Shown in pieces: positions 52,688-61,988 of a DNA stretch of 64,000 nt. A model generated the notes under the pieces. It searched no databases and had not been told where the DNA came from. It saw only the letters and a program-made list of their open reading frames with translations. The translations under genes were made by a program, and so were the position numbers. Each line of letters begins with the position of its first letter. The stretch's first letter is position 1. The stretch is from Planctomycetota bacterium. GTDB lineage: Bacteria; Planctomycetota; Phycisphaerae; Sedimentisphaerales; Anaerohalosphaeraceae. The DNA lies in assembly GCA_019456225.1 (NCBI GenBank), contig VRUI01000005.1:42809-106808 (forward strand), written 5' to 3'.

Positions 52688-53422
52688 ATGGCTAAGTTTT
52701 TAACTACTAATAACGTATTATTTTTGCTGGTCATTGTCGGGTTTTTGGCAATGCCGGTTAATGCCGGGGTTTTCTTCACAGCATCGGGCACATCGCCGCA
52801 AGGTATCGATGTAACCTTCAATGCTGATTTCACCATATCGGGTGACTCGATGACCTTGACGCTCACAAATGACTCACCAGGAGATAGCCTCAATCCTGAT
52901 GAGGTTTTGACAAGCTTCTTCTTCGACATCGTTAATCTTAACGGTATTCGCCCGACCTTAGAGTATTCCAGTGCAACCGGAGATGTATATCAAGGCGTCA
53001 AGGATGCTGCGGACATCCTCCTTGAAAATGATGCAGACCTGCAAGCATTGGAAACAAAGGACGGCAGTTGGCAGTTCAAGACTTTTGATTCTCAAATCGA
53101 CCCGTTCCTCAGCTTTGGCGTTGGCACCGTTGGCAACAGCAATATATCTCCAAACAACTTCAATGGCAATATCACCCATAATGGAGATTATGGTATTTAC
53201 AAAGGTGAGATTTCAACACAGCCTCTGACTAATAAAGTACTTGTTAAGGATCAGGCAGTCTTTACGTTTTCGGGCCTTACAGGATTTACCGAAGCGGACA
53301 TTCAACCATTAATAGCTTTCGGAATAGGCAGTGGCCCTGACGGTATACTCAATCCAGAGCCCGCATCAGTATGTCTGCTTGCACTTGGCGGGTGGATGCT
53401 TCGCAAAAAACGCAGAGGATAA
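52688..53422 (+). CDS. PEP-CTERM-like secreted protein
   Basis: 244 aa. Signal peptide (VLFLLVIVGFLAMPVNAG), a β-rich body (NADFTISGDSMTLTLTNDSP; FFDIVNLNGIRPTLE) and a C-terminal PEP tag: LNPEPASVCLLALGGWMLRK followed by KRRG. The Ser/Val-Cys after PEPAS is common in planctomycete versions. Convergent with the K+ channel gene, 10 bp apart. Confidence 0.85.
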   Translation: MAKFLTTNNVLFLLVIVGFLAMPVNAGVFFTASGTSPQGIDVTFNADFTISGDSMTLTLTNDSPGDSLNPDEVLTSFFFDIVNLNGIRPTLEYSSATGDVYQGVKDAADILLENDADLQALETKDGSWQFKTFDSQIDPFLSFGVGTVGNSNISPNNFNGNITHNGDYGIYKGEISTQPLTNKVLVKDQAVFTFSGLTGFTEADIQPLIAFGIGSGPDGILNPEPASVCLLALGGWMLRKKRRG

Positions 53423-53432
53423 TATTACATCT

Positions 53433-54260
53433 CTACAGTTTTGCCCCGCAGAATTTGCAGTGTTCCGCGTCGTGATCATGGCCTTCCTGGGTACATTCCG
53501 GGCAGACCTGGGATGTGATATTCTTTTTATCATACTTTGCCATCTCGACAGTGATGATCCCGGTGGGGACGGCGATTATCGCGTAACCCATGATCATTAC
53601 GAAAGACGCAAGAAGTTGACCAAGCGGAGTCTGAGGAGAAATGTCACCATAACCAACCGTTGTTAAAGTAACTATAGCCCAGTACACACTCCGTGGAATG
53701 CTTGTAAAACCGTTTTCCTGGCCCTCTATTACATAGATCAGCGAACCGAGAATTACGACAAGCGTCAGTACGGTGAACATAAAAACGAATATCTTGCGGC
53801 GGCTGGCCATAAGAGCCTGCATAAGCATATTAGCCTCGCCAAGACACCTGCCGAACTTTAATACGCGGAAAACTCTGAGCACCCTCAGAAGGCGGACAAC
53901 GGCAAGCGGACTGCTGGCCGGCAATACCAGACTCAGATATGTCGGCAATATGGCAAGCAGATCGACAATACCAAAAAAACTGAACGCATACCGCAAAGGC
54001 CGGTTAACACAGACAAGCCGCAGAATATATTCGATAGTAAAAAGAATCGTAAACGCCCACTCAAGACCTCTTAACAAATCACCGTGCCTGACCCTGATAC
54101 TCTCGACACTGTAAAGCATTACGACGATAACACTGGCAATGATGTTAAGCATCAAAACAACATCGAAAAGTTTACCCGCGCCAGTATCGGCCTCGAAAAT
54201 AACCTCAAAGAGCGTTTTTCGCCAACCTGTTAAACTGTTTTTATCAAATTGTTGTTTCAT
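53433..54260 (-). CDS. Voltage-gated K+ channel with C-terminal zinc ribbon
   Basis: 275 aa from ATG 54260 (an upstream TTG at 54296 lies in an intergenic repeat). Six membrane helices; S4 with repeated arginines (VVRLLRVLRVFRVLKFGR), selectivity filter TLTTVGYGDI, and S6 (MIMGYAIIAVPTGIITVEMA). After S6 the short cytoplasmic tail carries CPEC-x8-H-x2-CKFCGAKL, a zinc-ribbon-like motif. Ribbon tails occur on some bacterial channels of this group. Single subunit; would act as tetramer. Confidence 0.92.
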   Translation of the reverse strand: MKQQFDKNSLTGWRKTLFEVIFEADTGAGKLFDVVLMLNIIASVIVVMLYSVESIRVRHGDLLRGLEWAFTILFTIEYILRLVCVNRPLRYAFSFFGIVDLLAILPTYLSLVLPASSPLAVVRLLRVLRVFRVLKFGRCLGEANMLMQALMASRRKIFVFMFTVLTLVVILGSLIYVIEGQENGFTSIPRSVYWAIVTLTTVGYGDISPQTPLGQLLASFVMIMGYAIIAVPTGIITVEMAKYDKKNITSQVCPECTQEGHDHDAEHCKFCGAKL

Positions 54261-54284
54261 AATTTTTAAATAGCCTCGGCCCAA

Positions 54285-54330
54285 GGCCGAATCCAAAATT
54301 CGTAATTCGTAATTAGTAATTCGTAATTGT
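54285..54330. repeat. Intergenic repeat with GGCC hairpin and ATTCGTA units
   Basis: CCTCGGCC-caa-GGCCGA hairpin, then about four units of (T)AATTCGTAATT. A second copy lies at about 56488-56548. Confidence 0.6.
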
Positions 54331-54335
54331 TTTTC

Positions 54336-55133
54336 TCAATGCCACTCTACCGGATCCATCTTGTAATAGCTCTTTAGCTCTTCGTACAGTTCCGGTTGTT
54401 TCTTCTTCATCTGCCTTGCCTTCTCGAAAAAGGCTTCTGTCGCGACGGCGAAGAACTCAGCGGGATTCGTTGATCCATACTTGTTCAATACCGACCGCCG
54501 GCGGCCGCGTGTTTTGCCCTGCAGCTTTTCGTATTCTTTGCCGAGCACCTGCGCCCACGTCTTATAGCTGGACCTGCTTTCGAGGATGGGGGCACCGTCG
54601 GCGTCTCCGTCTTCCTGATCGAGGCGGTGTGAAAATTCGTGGAAGACTACATTTCTGCCGTCGTGGATATTATTCGCGCCGCCCTGAACGCTGTCCCACG
54701 TCAGCACGACAGGGCCATTCTGCCACGATTCACCGAGGCGGGCACCTTTTACGCCATCCTCGTTAGCAACATATGTATGCGGATAGATATAGATCATCTT
54801 AAGCTTTGGGTAGTACTTCGTTTTGCGGTTCAGCAGCAAAATACAGGCCTGGGCAGCGACGGTGACCTTGATCTCGTCGGTGATCTCGATACCCTGACAG
54901 CCGGTAAACTTTTTCTCGACAAGAAATATATGGACAAGACCGTGAAGCTGATCTTTAAGGTCGTCCGGCAGATATTTATAAATTGGAACATGGTTGTCGA
55001 TGATCTCCTGCCAGTCGTCCGGAAAAGGCGTCGCCATAAGCATCTTGCGGATATTTGCCCGAACGCGCCTTCGTATGATGACCACGGCGATCACCAGAAG
55101 AATTGCAAAGATGGGTAATAAAACTTGCCACAT
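54336..55133 (-). CDS. mtfA: MtfA-family zinc peptidase
   Basis: 265 aa from ATG 55133 (TAAGGGAG upstream), with an N-terminal membrane helix (WQVLLPIFAILLVIAVVII). Peptidase motif VVFHEFSHRLDQEDGDADG (HExxH) and the downstream NPAEFFAVATEAFFEK with a further Glu ligand match MtfA/M90. In E. coli MtfA interacts with the Mlc repressor; here the anchored N-terminus suggests a membrane location. Confidence 0.88.
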   Translation of the reverse strand: MWQVLLPIFAILLVIAVVIIRRRVRANIRKMLMATPFPDDWQEIIDNHVPIYKYLPDDLKDQLHGLVHIFLVEKKFTGCQGIEITDEIKVTVAAQACILLLNRKTKYYPKLKMIYIYPHTYVANEDGVKGARLGESWQNGPVVLTWDSVQGGANNIHDGRNVVFHEFSHRLDQEDGDADGAPILESRSSYKTWAQVLGKEYEKLQGKTRGRRRSVLNKYGSTNPAEFFAVATEAFFEKARQMKKKQPELYEELKSYYKMDPVEWH

Positions 55134-55217
55134 TTTTTTCTCCCTTAAACATTTACACCAAATTACGTCCCGGGTTTTATCCATGCGCTTGCGCTTCGGG
55201 CTTTTATTTCCTCTATA

Positions 55218-56021
55218 CTATCCAAAGAGTTCTTTGAATTTATCTTCTATGCTTTTGCTTTTGCACAGGGTTTCGCCGATGAGGACTGCGCCTACGCCTA
55301 CCTCTTTTAACTTGTCGACATCCTGACGTGTTTTGATACCGCTTTCGGAGACCAGTTCGCTGCGGTTGTCTACAAACTCTGCAAGGCGGCCTGTCGTGTT
55401 AAAGTCGACCTTCATCGTAGTAAGGTCGCGATTATTGATCCCGAGCAAGCTGTAGCCCTGCTGGGGAAAACCGGCAAGCGAACGCAACTGCAGCAGCAGA
55501 TCGACATCATGAACCTCTATTAAAGAAGTCAGGGTAAGTTCGCGGGCAAGGATCAAAAGGTCCATAAGCTGCGCGGGAACGAGGGCTTCGGCGATAAGAA
55601 GTATCGCGTCGGCACCAGCTGCTTTTGCTTCATAGACCTGGTACTGGTCAATGGTAAAATCCTTGCGAAGGATCGGCAGATCGACAGCCTCTTTGATCAT
55701 GGCGATATATTCGAGTTTACCCTGAAAATATTTCTCATCGGTCAGACAACTGATAGCGTCTGCGCCGCAGGCCTGATAGGTCTTCGCGATCTTTACCGGG
55801 TCAAAGTCGCCGCGAATAAGACCGGCCGAAGGAGAAGCCTTCTTGACCTCGGCGATAACGTTAAGGCCCCGGGCGTTGGGCTTGGTTACAGCCTTATAGA
55901 AATTCCGGCACTTTGGCATACGCGCCGCGAGTGACTCTACCTCTTCAAGGGGTGTATGCGCCTTGCGTCTTTTGACTTCGATGTATTTGTATTCTATGAT
56001 CTCGTCGAGTATGTTTGACAT
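55218..56021 (-). CDS. trpC: Indole-3-glycerol phosphate synthase
   Basis: 267 aa. Converts CdRP to indole-3-glycerol phosphate in tryptophan synthesis. Seen: VIAEVKKASPSAGLIRGDFD (catalytic Glu/Lys), LPILRKDFTIDQYQVYEA, LIEVHDVDLL, LLGINNRDL, LVSESGI and GVGAVLIGETL. ATG 56021 follows AAGAAGGGC and is one base after the stop of the DUF1844 gene, so it is translationally coupled. No other trp gene is nearby. Confidence 0.96.
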   Translation of the reverse strand: MSNILDEIIEYKYIEVKRRKAHTPLEEVESLAARMPKCRNFYKAVTKPNARGLNVIAEVKKASPSAGLIRGDFDPVKIAKTYQACGADAISCLTDEKYFQGKLEYIAMIKEAVDLPILRKDFTIDQYQVYEAKAAGADAILLIAEALVPAQLMDLLILARELTLTSLIEVHDVDLLLQLRSLAGFPQQGYSLLGINNRDLTTMKVDFNTTGRLAEFVDNRSELVSESGIKTRQDVDKLKEVGVGAVLIGETLCKSKSIEDKFKELFG

Positions 56022-56022
56022 T

Positions 56023-56430
56023 TTAGCCCTTCTTGGAAACCTGCACAAATGCCATTCGGAGTTGGCCAAGTGTGTCGGTCAGCATCTTCTCTTCGTCATC
56101 GCTAAGATTGCCCTTGGTCTTTTCCTCAAGGATGGTAAGCATATCGATATTGAACTTTGCCATCTCGAGATCCGGCTGGACATCTTTGTTCTGCTCGGTA
56201 GCGATCAGACCAAGAGCAAAGAAGACCTGCGTAGCGAGCATGCTTACAAGACCCGGGAAATTCGCCGGAGGAAGCGGAGGACGCTCGCCGGCTTCGGGCT
56301 TGGCTTCTTCAACAGCCTTTTCCTCTTGCTTTAACTGAACTTTTTCCTGCTTCTTTAGCTCCTCTTTTTCTTTCTGAGCCTGCTCCTTCCAGTCGTCATC
56401 AACAATGATCTTCTTTTCTTCGTCAGCCAT
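56023..56430 (-). CDS. DUF1844-domain protein
   Basis: 135 aa. Highly charged N-terminal coiled coil (KEQAQKEKEELKKQEKVQLK) followed by the DUF1844 core: FPGLVSMLATQVFFALGLIA, MAKFNIDMLTILEEKTKGNL and LSDDEEKMLTDTLGQLRMAF. ATG 56430 has AGGGATC upstream. Function unknown; often beside core genes in planctomycetes. Couples to trpC. Confidence 0.85.
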   Translation of the reverse strand: MADEEKKIIVDDDWKEQAQKEKEELKKQEKVQLKQEEKAVEEAKPEAGERPPLPPANFPGLVSMLATQVFFALGLIATEQNKDVQPDLEMAKFNIDMLTILEEKTKGNLSDDEEKMLTDTLGQLRMAFVQVSKKG

Positions 56431-56487
56431 GCTGATCCCTTTCATCTAGTACCGGCACCAAACTGCCGGAGAGTTTTCAAAAAATAA

Positions 56488-56548
56488 AATAGCCTCGGCC
56501 GCATGGCCGAAACCTCAATTCGTAATTCGTAATTTGTAATTCGTAATT
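56488..56548. repeat. Intergenic repeat, second copy
   Basis: CCTCGGCC-gcat-GGCCGA hairpin then AATTCGTAATTCGTAATTTG units, as at 54285-54330. Unit number differs between copies. Confidence 0.6.
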
Positions 56549-56578
56549 TCAAACTGGCCGAAAGGTCAGTTTGAGTAG

Positions 56579-57067
56579 CTATCTCTTATAATATTTCATG
56601 CTTCTTGCTGTATCTCGTTTTTGCTGGTCCTGCTGAAGCTTTTGTCTTTTATCGAACTGCCGCTTACCGCGAGCCAGTCCGATCTCAACCTTTGCAATAC
56701 CCCTGCCGTTAAAGTATACTCGCAAAGGGACGAGAGTGAAACCCCTCTGCTGAAGTTTTCCGCGAATTTTATTGATCTGTGCCTTGTGCAGCAGCAGCTT
56801 GCGGTCGCGGACAGGTTCGTGGTTGAATTGACCGGCCTGGGGGTAGGTGGCGATCTTACAGCCAACGAGAAAAACCTCGCTGCCCTTCAGCTTGGCATAG
56901 GAACCTTCAAGGTCAACCTCGCCGCCGCGCAGCGACTTGACCTCGCTGCCCTTTAGCGAGATACCCGCCTCGATCTTTTCGACGATCTCAAAATTGAAGT
57001 AAGCCTTCTTATTCCTGGCGATAGTGCCCGTCGAAATACTGGTTTTTTTTGCCTGTTTCTTTGCCAT
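56579..57067 (-). CDS. smpB: SsrA-binding protein SmpB
   Basis: 162 aa. Trans-translation factor that delivers tmRNA to stalled ribosomes. Signatures: ARNKKAYFNFEIVEKIEAGI, LKGSEVKSLRGGEVDLEGSY and GRGIAKVEIGLARGKRQFDK, then a C-terminal basic tail ending MKYYKR. Typical length. The tmRNA gene was not found in this window. Confidence 0.97.
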   Translation of the reverse strand: MAKKQAKKTSISTGTIARNKKAYFNFEIVEKIEAGISLKGSEVKSLRGGEVDLEGSYAKLKGSEVFLVGCKIATYPQAGQFNHEPVRDRKLLLHKAQINKIRGKLQQRGFTLVPLRVYFNGRGIAKVEIGLARGKRQFDKRQKLQQDQQKRDTARSMKYYKR

Positions 57068-57229
57068 TACTACTATAATAGCGAAAGATCAACTTTTTGC
57101 AAGAAAAAGCGAGATTATTTCGGAGCAATAGGAGCCCGAAGCGCAAGCGCAGGGATAAAAGCGATTAAGCAAGATTCAGTAATCATGAAAGATCACAAAA
57201 AGTAATATTTATAATTACTGCCACTAAAA

Positions 57230-57261
57230 AATCTCGCTCACGACCCATAGTGAGTGAGATT
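57230..57261 (-). terminator. Second rho-independent terminator
   Basis: On the minus strand AATCTCACTCAC/GTGAGCGAGATT, 8-base loop, followed by TTTTTT. Confidence 0.65.
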
Positions 57262-57277
57262 ACTTCGGGGAAACAAA

Positions 57278-57316
57278 AAAAAGCGATATCCTCATTATCT
57301 ACAGGATACCGCTTTT
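57278..57316 (-). terminator. Rho-independent terminator
   Basis: On the minus strand AAAAGCGGTATCCT / AGGATATCGCTTTT (one mismatch) around a 10-base loop, then further T. It lies 26 bp past the stop of the methyltransferase-like gene. Confidence 0.85.
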
Positions 57317-57341
57317 AAGTATTTATATGCCGTGCGATCGA

Positions 57342-58292
57342 TTACTTCTTAGCCGATACACAGAACTGGCCCATCAACATCATCGCATCGTTCATAGGCT
57401 CCATCGTACCGTCCATATTTGCAAAGGCTTCGACGAGTTTGACCAGTTCAGGGTCAGCGGGGCTTTCACCGAAGTGATGAGCGACGTTTACGATACCGGC
57501 GTCAAGACCGTACCGCATGCCAACTTCGACGTATGCGCGGCAAATACCGACCTTGCGAGCCGGCAGGTCACGACAGGAGTTGCTGATACCCATCGAGAAA
57601 TGTACACCGTGCATATCCGGGTCAGTATCGATCTTTTTGATCGTTTCGAAAGCGGTAAAAGTAAAACTCGCAACGCCGGGGGTCATCGGCATGTCGATAG
57701 CAAGAGGATATACCGTAGAATCAAAATATATCTCATCGCGTGTAAATCCGTATTCCATAGCCTTGTCGAACAGCTCTTTGGCAAGGGCATAAAGTTCGTC
57801 GATGGAATGTGCTCCGCCGGGACCGGTAGGGGCCTCTTCGCCCATCAGCATACCGATAAACGCAAAATCATATTCCTTCTTCAGCGGCATCAGGCGGTCA
57901 ACCGTATAAACCTTGATCGAATTGACAAGCGGCTGTTTTACCGCTTCATCGGTATTATACCATTCCTTCAGACCGGCAACGAGAATGTCGTCGTCACTGC
58001 TGTCGATACAGGCAGCAACGCCTTTGCCCCATTGACGGACAAGCTTTGTGTACTCGACCATCAGATTAACTGCGGTCTTAGGGTCATCTTCGCCGAAAGC
58101 GTCAACATTGATGGCGATATAAGCAGCACCATCGTCAGCCTGGGACTCAATAAGCTCCTTTATTGCAGTTAAAGCATCGCTCTGCTGGGTATAAGCACCT
58201 TCGCCCATTTCCAGGAGTTCCTTCATTGGCTTGGCATGCTTCGGTATCGATGCGTGCAATGACTCGCCTATACCAATAATCCCTTTTAACAT
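57342..58292 (-). CDS. Pterin-binding (methyl-THF methyltransferase/DHPS-like) protein
   Basis: 316 aa TIM-barrel-type protein. IIGIGESLHASIPKHAKPMK at the start; AAYIAINVDAFGEDDPKTAV and YFDSTVYPLAIDMPMTPGVA resemble pterin-binding segments of AcsE/MetH-type methyltetrahydrofolate methyltransferases and dihydropteroate synthase. VHFSMGISNSCRDLPARKVG is the strongly conserved ISN motif. No corrinoid-protein gene is adjacent, so the methyl acceptor is unknown. Single-gene unit ended by two terminators. Confidence 0.75.
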   Translation of the reverse strand: MLKGIIGIGESLHASIPKHAKPMKELLEMGEGAYTQQSDALTAIKELIESQADDGAAYIAINVDAFGEDDPKTAVNLMVEYTKLVRQWGKGVAACIDSSDDDILVAGLKEWYNTDEAVKQPLVNSIKVYTVDRLMPLKKEYDFAFIGMLMGEEAPTGPGGAHSIDELYALAKELFDKAMEYGFTRDEIYFDSTVYPLAIDMPMTPGVASFTFTAFETIKKIDTDPDMHGVHFSMGISNSCRDLPARKVGICRAYVEVGMRYGLDAGIVNVAHHFGESPADPELVKLVEAFANMDGTMEPMNDAMMLMGQFCVSAKK

Positions 58293-58855
58293 AATCTATA
58301 CCCCTTTAGTTGGAATTTCTGTTAACTTTTGCAAATTATAACCTTCTTTTCCACAAAATGATATAATTTCATGGGCGTTTTTTTGAACTATATTGCTGGA
58401 AATCAATAAATTCCAGGCATCGTTCCACAGTACAGACAGATTGTTGATAACTTGTTGAAAACTTAAGGCGTAATTGACAGCTAACTACTTATTTGAATAC
58501 TTAGTAAGACCTGAATCATGTGAATCATTCCTGGAAAATGCGTAAAACGCTCATTAAAAAAAAACGTAAACCTCATAACGGCTTACAAAAAAAGCACTTA
58601 CAAAGAAAAAACTAATTACGTCCTATAAACAAAAGTTAGCACATTAGCCATAAGATACCTGGACTACATAAACATCGGACACATCCGGAATTTCCTATTT
58701 TACTACAATCTCAAGTGGATAACTTCCCGAAAAGCTACAAAACGGAAGGTAATACACGCACTCCAAGTAAAATATCGGCATTAAACCAATAACATATAAC
58801 AAGTATTTTCCGCAACCATAAATTATAGGACCATAACATCAATAAGCAAAAAGCT
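58293..58855. other. 563-bp intergenic region
   Basis: AT-rich with no gene, tRNA or clear terminator that I can support. A 60-codon minus-strand frame at 58735-58917 overlaps the end of the ThiE-type gene and has no family signal. Confidence 0.5.
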
Positions 58856-59911
58856 TTACCGGAAAGCGAGGATTTTCCTTGTGAACCTGTCGCACATATC
58901 TTCAGGATCGCTCGCATCCGTAATCGCCGAGCAAACCGCTATAGTTCTGGCACCAGATGCTAGTACCTGCTCAACATTATCAAGCGTTATCCCCCCTATC
59001 GCAGCGTGCCCAACGCCGCTGTCTTTAAGAATCTTTGCGGCTTGTCCGACGTATTCAAGACCGGCAACTTTCTCGCCGGGCTTGGTATCTGTGGCAAAGA
59101 CCGGCCCGATACCGACATAATCGGCACCTGAATCTATCGCAGCATTTAGCTGGTCAACCGAATGAGTGCTGCAACCGAAAACCAGCGGCGAAACCTGCAA
59201 ACTTCTGCCCTGAGCGACAGTTAGATCTCCCTGTCCGAAATGCACTCCGCCTGCGCCGCTGAGCGTTGCGATATCCACACGGTCGTTAACAATGCTCAAT
59301 ACACCTGCCTCTAAGCACAGAGCAGTGACGGCTTTAGAGATCGCAAGTCCGTCACAATCGTCAAGCCCTTTGGCCCGAACCTGGATGCAATCGGCGCCGC
59401 CCTTAATGCATTTTGACGCCAGTTCGGAAATCTTTGAAATGCTGTCGCCGGGCTTTACCGTAATCAGCACATAGAGCCGGACATTTTTATATCTCTGGCG
59501 GGCATTAAAAGCCAGGGATGCGTCTTTTTCCAGAGTATACGCCTCAAAACGCAAATTCTCAATAGCTCCAGCAACAGCCGGATCAAGCGTCTGTGTAACC
59601 TCTGCAAGAACACGAAGGGCCTCCGTAAGACGTTTACACGCCGCGACAAAACAGTCCTTAATATCTCCCCGTTTGTGCTGATCATCGATAACAAGCCCCC
59701 TGCCGACATCGGTCTGCGAATCCCTGTTAGCCAAAAGCAAATCGGCGTCCAGCTTGCCGATGGCGGCGCATAGCTGGTGGCGGATCGACTTTGCCCGGGA
59801 ACTATGAGGTTTGGAATTCAGCGAAAACCTGCAAAACTCTTCGATCATTCGCCCAGCTTCACGTCCGCGGTTAAAATTCACATCAATAATTCGGTATATA
59901 CTTCGGTCCAT
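58856..59911 (-). CDS. thiE: Thiamine-phosphate synthase with N-terminal extension
   Basis: 351 aa. The N-terminal ~140 residues form the ThiD2/ThiE-associated extension seen in cyanobacteria and planctomycetes (RIIDVNFNRGREAGRMIEEF; DCFVAACKRLTEALRVLAEV). The C-terminal half is ThiE: VRLYVLIT, GADCIQVRAKGLD, SIVNDRVDIATL, GVHFGQGDL, GADYVGIGPVF-T-TKPG and AIGGITLDNV. It couples HMP-PP to thiazole phosphate. ATG 59911 chosen over a TTG ten codons upstream. Confidence 0.9.
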   Translation of the reverse strand: MDRSIYRIIDVNFNRGREAGRMIEEFCRFSLNSKPHSSRAKSIRHQLCAAIGKLDADLLLANRDSQTDVGRGLVIDDQHKRGDIKDCFVAACKRLTEALRVLAEVTQTLDPAVAGAIENLRFEAYTLEKDASLAFNARQRYKNVRLYVLITVKPGDSISKISELASKCIKGGADCIQVRAKGLDDCDGLAISKAVTALCLEAGVLSIVNDRVDIATLSGAGGVHFGQGDLTVAQGRSLQVSPLVFGCSTHSVDQLNAAIDSGADYVGIGPVFATDTKPGEKVAGLEYVGQAAKILKDSGVGHAAIGGITLDNVEQVLASGARTIAVCSAITDASDPEDMCDRFTRKILAFR

Positions 59912-59978
59912 AGACGGCAAGTATAAATGATTATTGGGCAAAGTCTATTGATAAATTTTCTCGATGCGGTCCGCGCAT

Positions 59979-60012
59979 AAAAAGGGAGCCAGGCTCACTC
60001 CAGCCTGGCTCC
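59979..60012 (-). terminator. Rho-independent terminator
   Basis: Minus strand: GGAGCCAGGCT / AGCCTGGCTCC stem, 6-base loop, then CTTTTTA. Serves a short transcript from the region 60015-60150, not the ThiE-type gene, which starts further on. Confidence 0.75.
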
Positions 60013-60252
60013 TACAACACCCTTGCTAAGCTGAATCATCAGCTTAGACTCCGAACAAGACACTTTCACCTTCCTCAGGCTTACTTCGTGTCTTGATTTA
60101 GTCATATCTCATACTTAAGAGCAAGTACCATGCCACAAAACCTGAGAAAGTCACAGATTTCGAATAAAATCCATAAACTCTTTAATTATATGCTGTTATA
60201 ATCCTTTTTTAACATTCAGCAACCGTAGTTGCATTTACCCATAAATCAGCGT

Positions 60253-60380
60253 GTTGTTTTTTTGCAACACTGACCTCTCATATTTCATGCAAAACTGCCC
60301 ACTATTTGAACAATCACCATGATTATCGGGCGAATGCCACTTAAAGCAGTACTCAATATACGGCGTTGCAAAAAAACAAC
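60253..60380. repeat. 16-bp perfect inverted repeats, 128 bp overall
   Basis: GTTGTTTTTTTGCAAC at 60253-60268 and its exact reverse complement at 60365-60380. Could be the ends of a tiny MITE-like unit. No flanking duplication seen. Confidence 0.5.
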
Positions 60381-60805
60381 ATAACCTGGAAATGTATAAC
60401 AAATTCAACACTAACTCTTGATAATTAACGCCGATGGATATATCCTTTGCCCTGGTAATGTTTATTAGAAAACAATAATCTAAACGGGAGTAACCGTGAA
60501 TTTTCTTGAACTGGTAACAAAACGACAAAGTGTACGACGATATCTGGACAAACCTGTCGAGCCCGAAAAGATCGAGCGATGTCTTGAGGCGGCCCGGCTG
60601 GCGCCTTCGGCATGTAACAGTCAACCGTGGAAATTCGTTGTTATCGATGACGAAGAACTGAAAAACAAAGTCGCCAGTGCAACTTACAGCAACCTGGTCT
60701 CAATTAATCGTTTTTCTACTGAGGCACCTGTTCTTGTTCTGATAATCTCCCAGCGCCCAAAGCCCTTCGCACGTTTTGCAAGCCGGGTGAAAAATCGGCA
60801 ACTGA

Positions 60806-60808
60806 AAT
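60806..60808 (+). repeat. Target-site duplication AAT, left
   Basis: AAT precedes the IS start; AAT again at 62072-62074. The next two bases (TG) also agree, so 3 to 5 bp is possible. Confidence 0.7.
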
Positions 60809-60825
60809 TGTCAATACCCCATTCT

Positions 60826-61733
60826 TTAAACATTTGTAATTGGAGAGTCTAACACTTTCTTAGCAGTTTTTTCCCTTTTGGCCCCTTCACTGAACTGCTG
60901 AGGGGTAAAAGGGGAAAAACTGCGGGCATACTCCACTGGACTTTTACCTCCAAGTGACTTATGGCCGCGATCATAATTATATTCAATCAGCCAATCGCTT
61001 GACAAATCCCTAACCTGTTGCAGGTTTCTAAACGCATACATATCAAGAATGTCTTCACGGTAGCTGCGATTGAAACGCTCGATATAACTATTCTGCTGAG
61101 GCTTGCCAGGCTCAATGCGACGATGCCGAATCCTGTGGCTGCAACAAAATCTCCTAAACGAATGGCTGATAAACTCAGGCCCATTATCACTGCGAATGTA
61201 CTTTGGAAACCCACGTTCTTCTCCAATTATCTCAAGACTGCGAATTACCCTTGCTGACGGCAAGCTGGTATCAACTTCTATTGTCAGGAATTCACGGTTA
61301 AAATCATCAATCACATTAAACGTTCTGAACTTACGACCATTAGTTAAACCATCACTCATAAAATCAATACTCCAAACTTCATTTAGTCCGTTGGCTTTAG
61401 GCATCGGCTTACGCTCTGCTAGCTCTAGACGCTGTTTCTTGCGGTATTTGAGCTGAAACTCATTTTCCTTATACACGCGATAAACCTTCTTATGGTTCCA
61501 CTTGAAATTCTTTCTGCGGATAGCGTCAAATATCTTCGGAAACCCACGTCTGGGCCGATTGTCTATAGCTATCTCAATCTGCTCTTTGACTTGGGCGTCA
61601 TCGTTACGTTTTGGCTTATAATAAAAACTGCTTCGGCTGATATTAACCGCACTACATGCTGACGTAACGCTTAGGCCTTTTTCTGTTGCCTGCCTGGCAA
61701 AATCTTTTTTACTGGCAGGCTTTAGAAGTTTTT
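60826..61733 (-). CDS. IS3-family transposase OrfB (DDE domain)
   Basis: Reached by -1 frameshift from orfA; continuous from the slippery site to a stop at 60826, about 300 aa. HTH_21 region ([32 protein letters not shown]), then the rve catalytic domain: first Asp in [11 protein letters not shown], second Asp in [10 protein letters not shown], Glu in [14 protein letters not shown]. All three catalytic residues are present. It probably functions only as the OrfAB fusion. Confidence 0.92.
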
Positions 61734-61988
61734 TTCAATGAGTTCCTTTAAAACATTATTTTCCAGAGACAAATCTGCATACATATGCTTGAGTTTATTG
61801 TTCTCTTGTTCGAGCTGACGCATCCGCCTGATCTCAGAACCGCTCATACCCGCAAATTTGCTCTTCCAGTTATAGAACGTACCGTTTGATATGCCGTACT
61901 TACGGCTGATCTCGGCAACGGTCATGCCAGCCTCAGCTTCTTTGAGGATGGCTAGTATCTTAGTTTCGTTAAATTTCGACTTCTTCAT
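61722..61988 (-). CDS. IS3-family transposase OrfA
   Basis: 88 aa from ATG 61988. Helix-turn-helix ([20 protein letters not shown] then [18 protein letters not shown]) and a C-terminal leucine-rich coiled coil ([20 protein letters not shown]). At its end the codons AAA AAC lie in A AAA AAC (complement of 61728-61734), a canonical -1 slippery heptamer, one codon before the stop. It yields OrfA alone or the OrfAB transposase. Confidence 0.93.
   Translation of the reverse strand: MKKSKFNETKILAILKEAEAGMTVAEISRKYGISNGTFYNWKSKFAGMSGSEIRRMRQLEQENNKLKHMYADLSLENNVLKELIEKNF

Larger units (their letters stand above)
59912..60495. other. 584-bp region with terminator, sORF and inverted repeats
   Basis: Holds a minus-strand terminator (59979-60012), a possible 36-codon minus-strand ORF (59995-60105) ending in its loop, and a 16-bp inverted repeat pair (60253-60268 and 60365-60380). 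No recognised protein gene. Confidence 0.5.
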
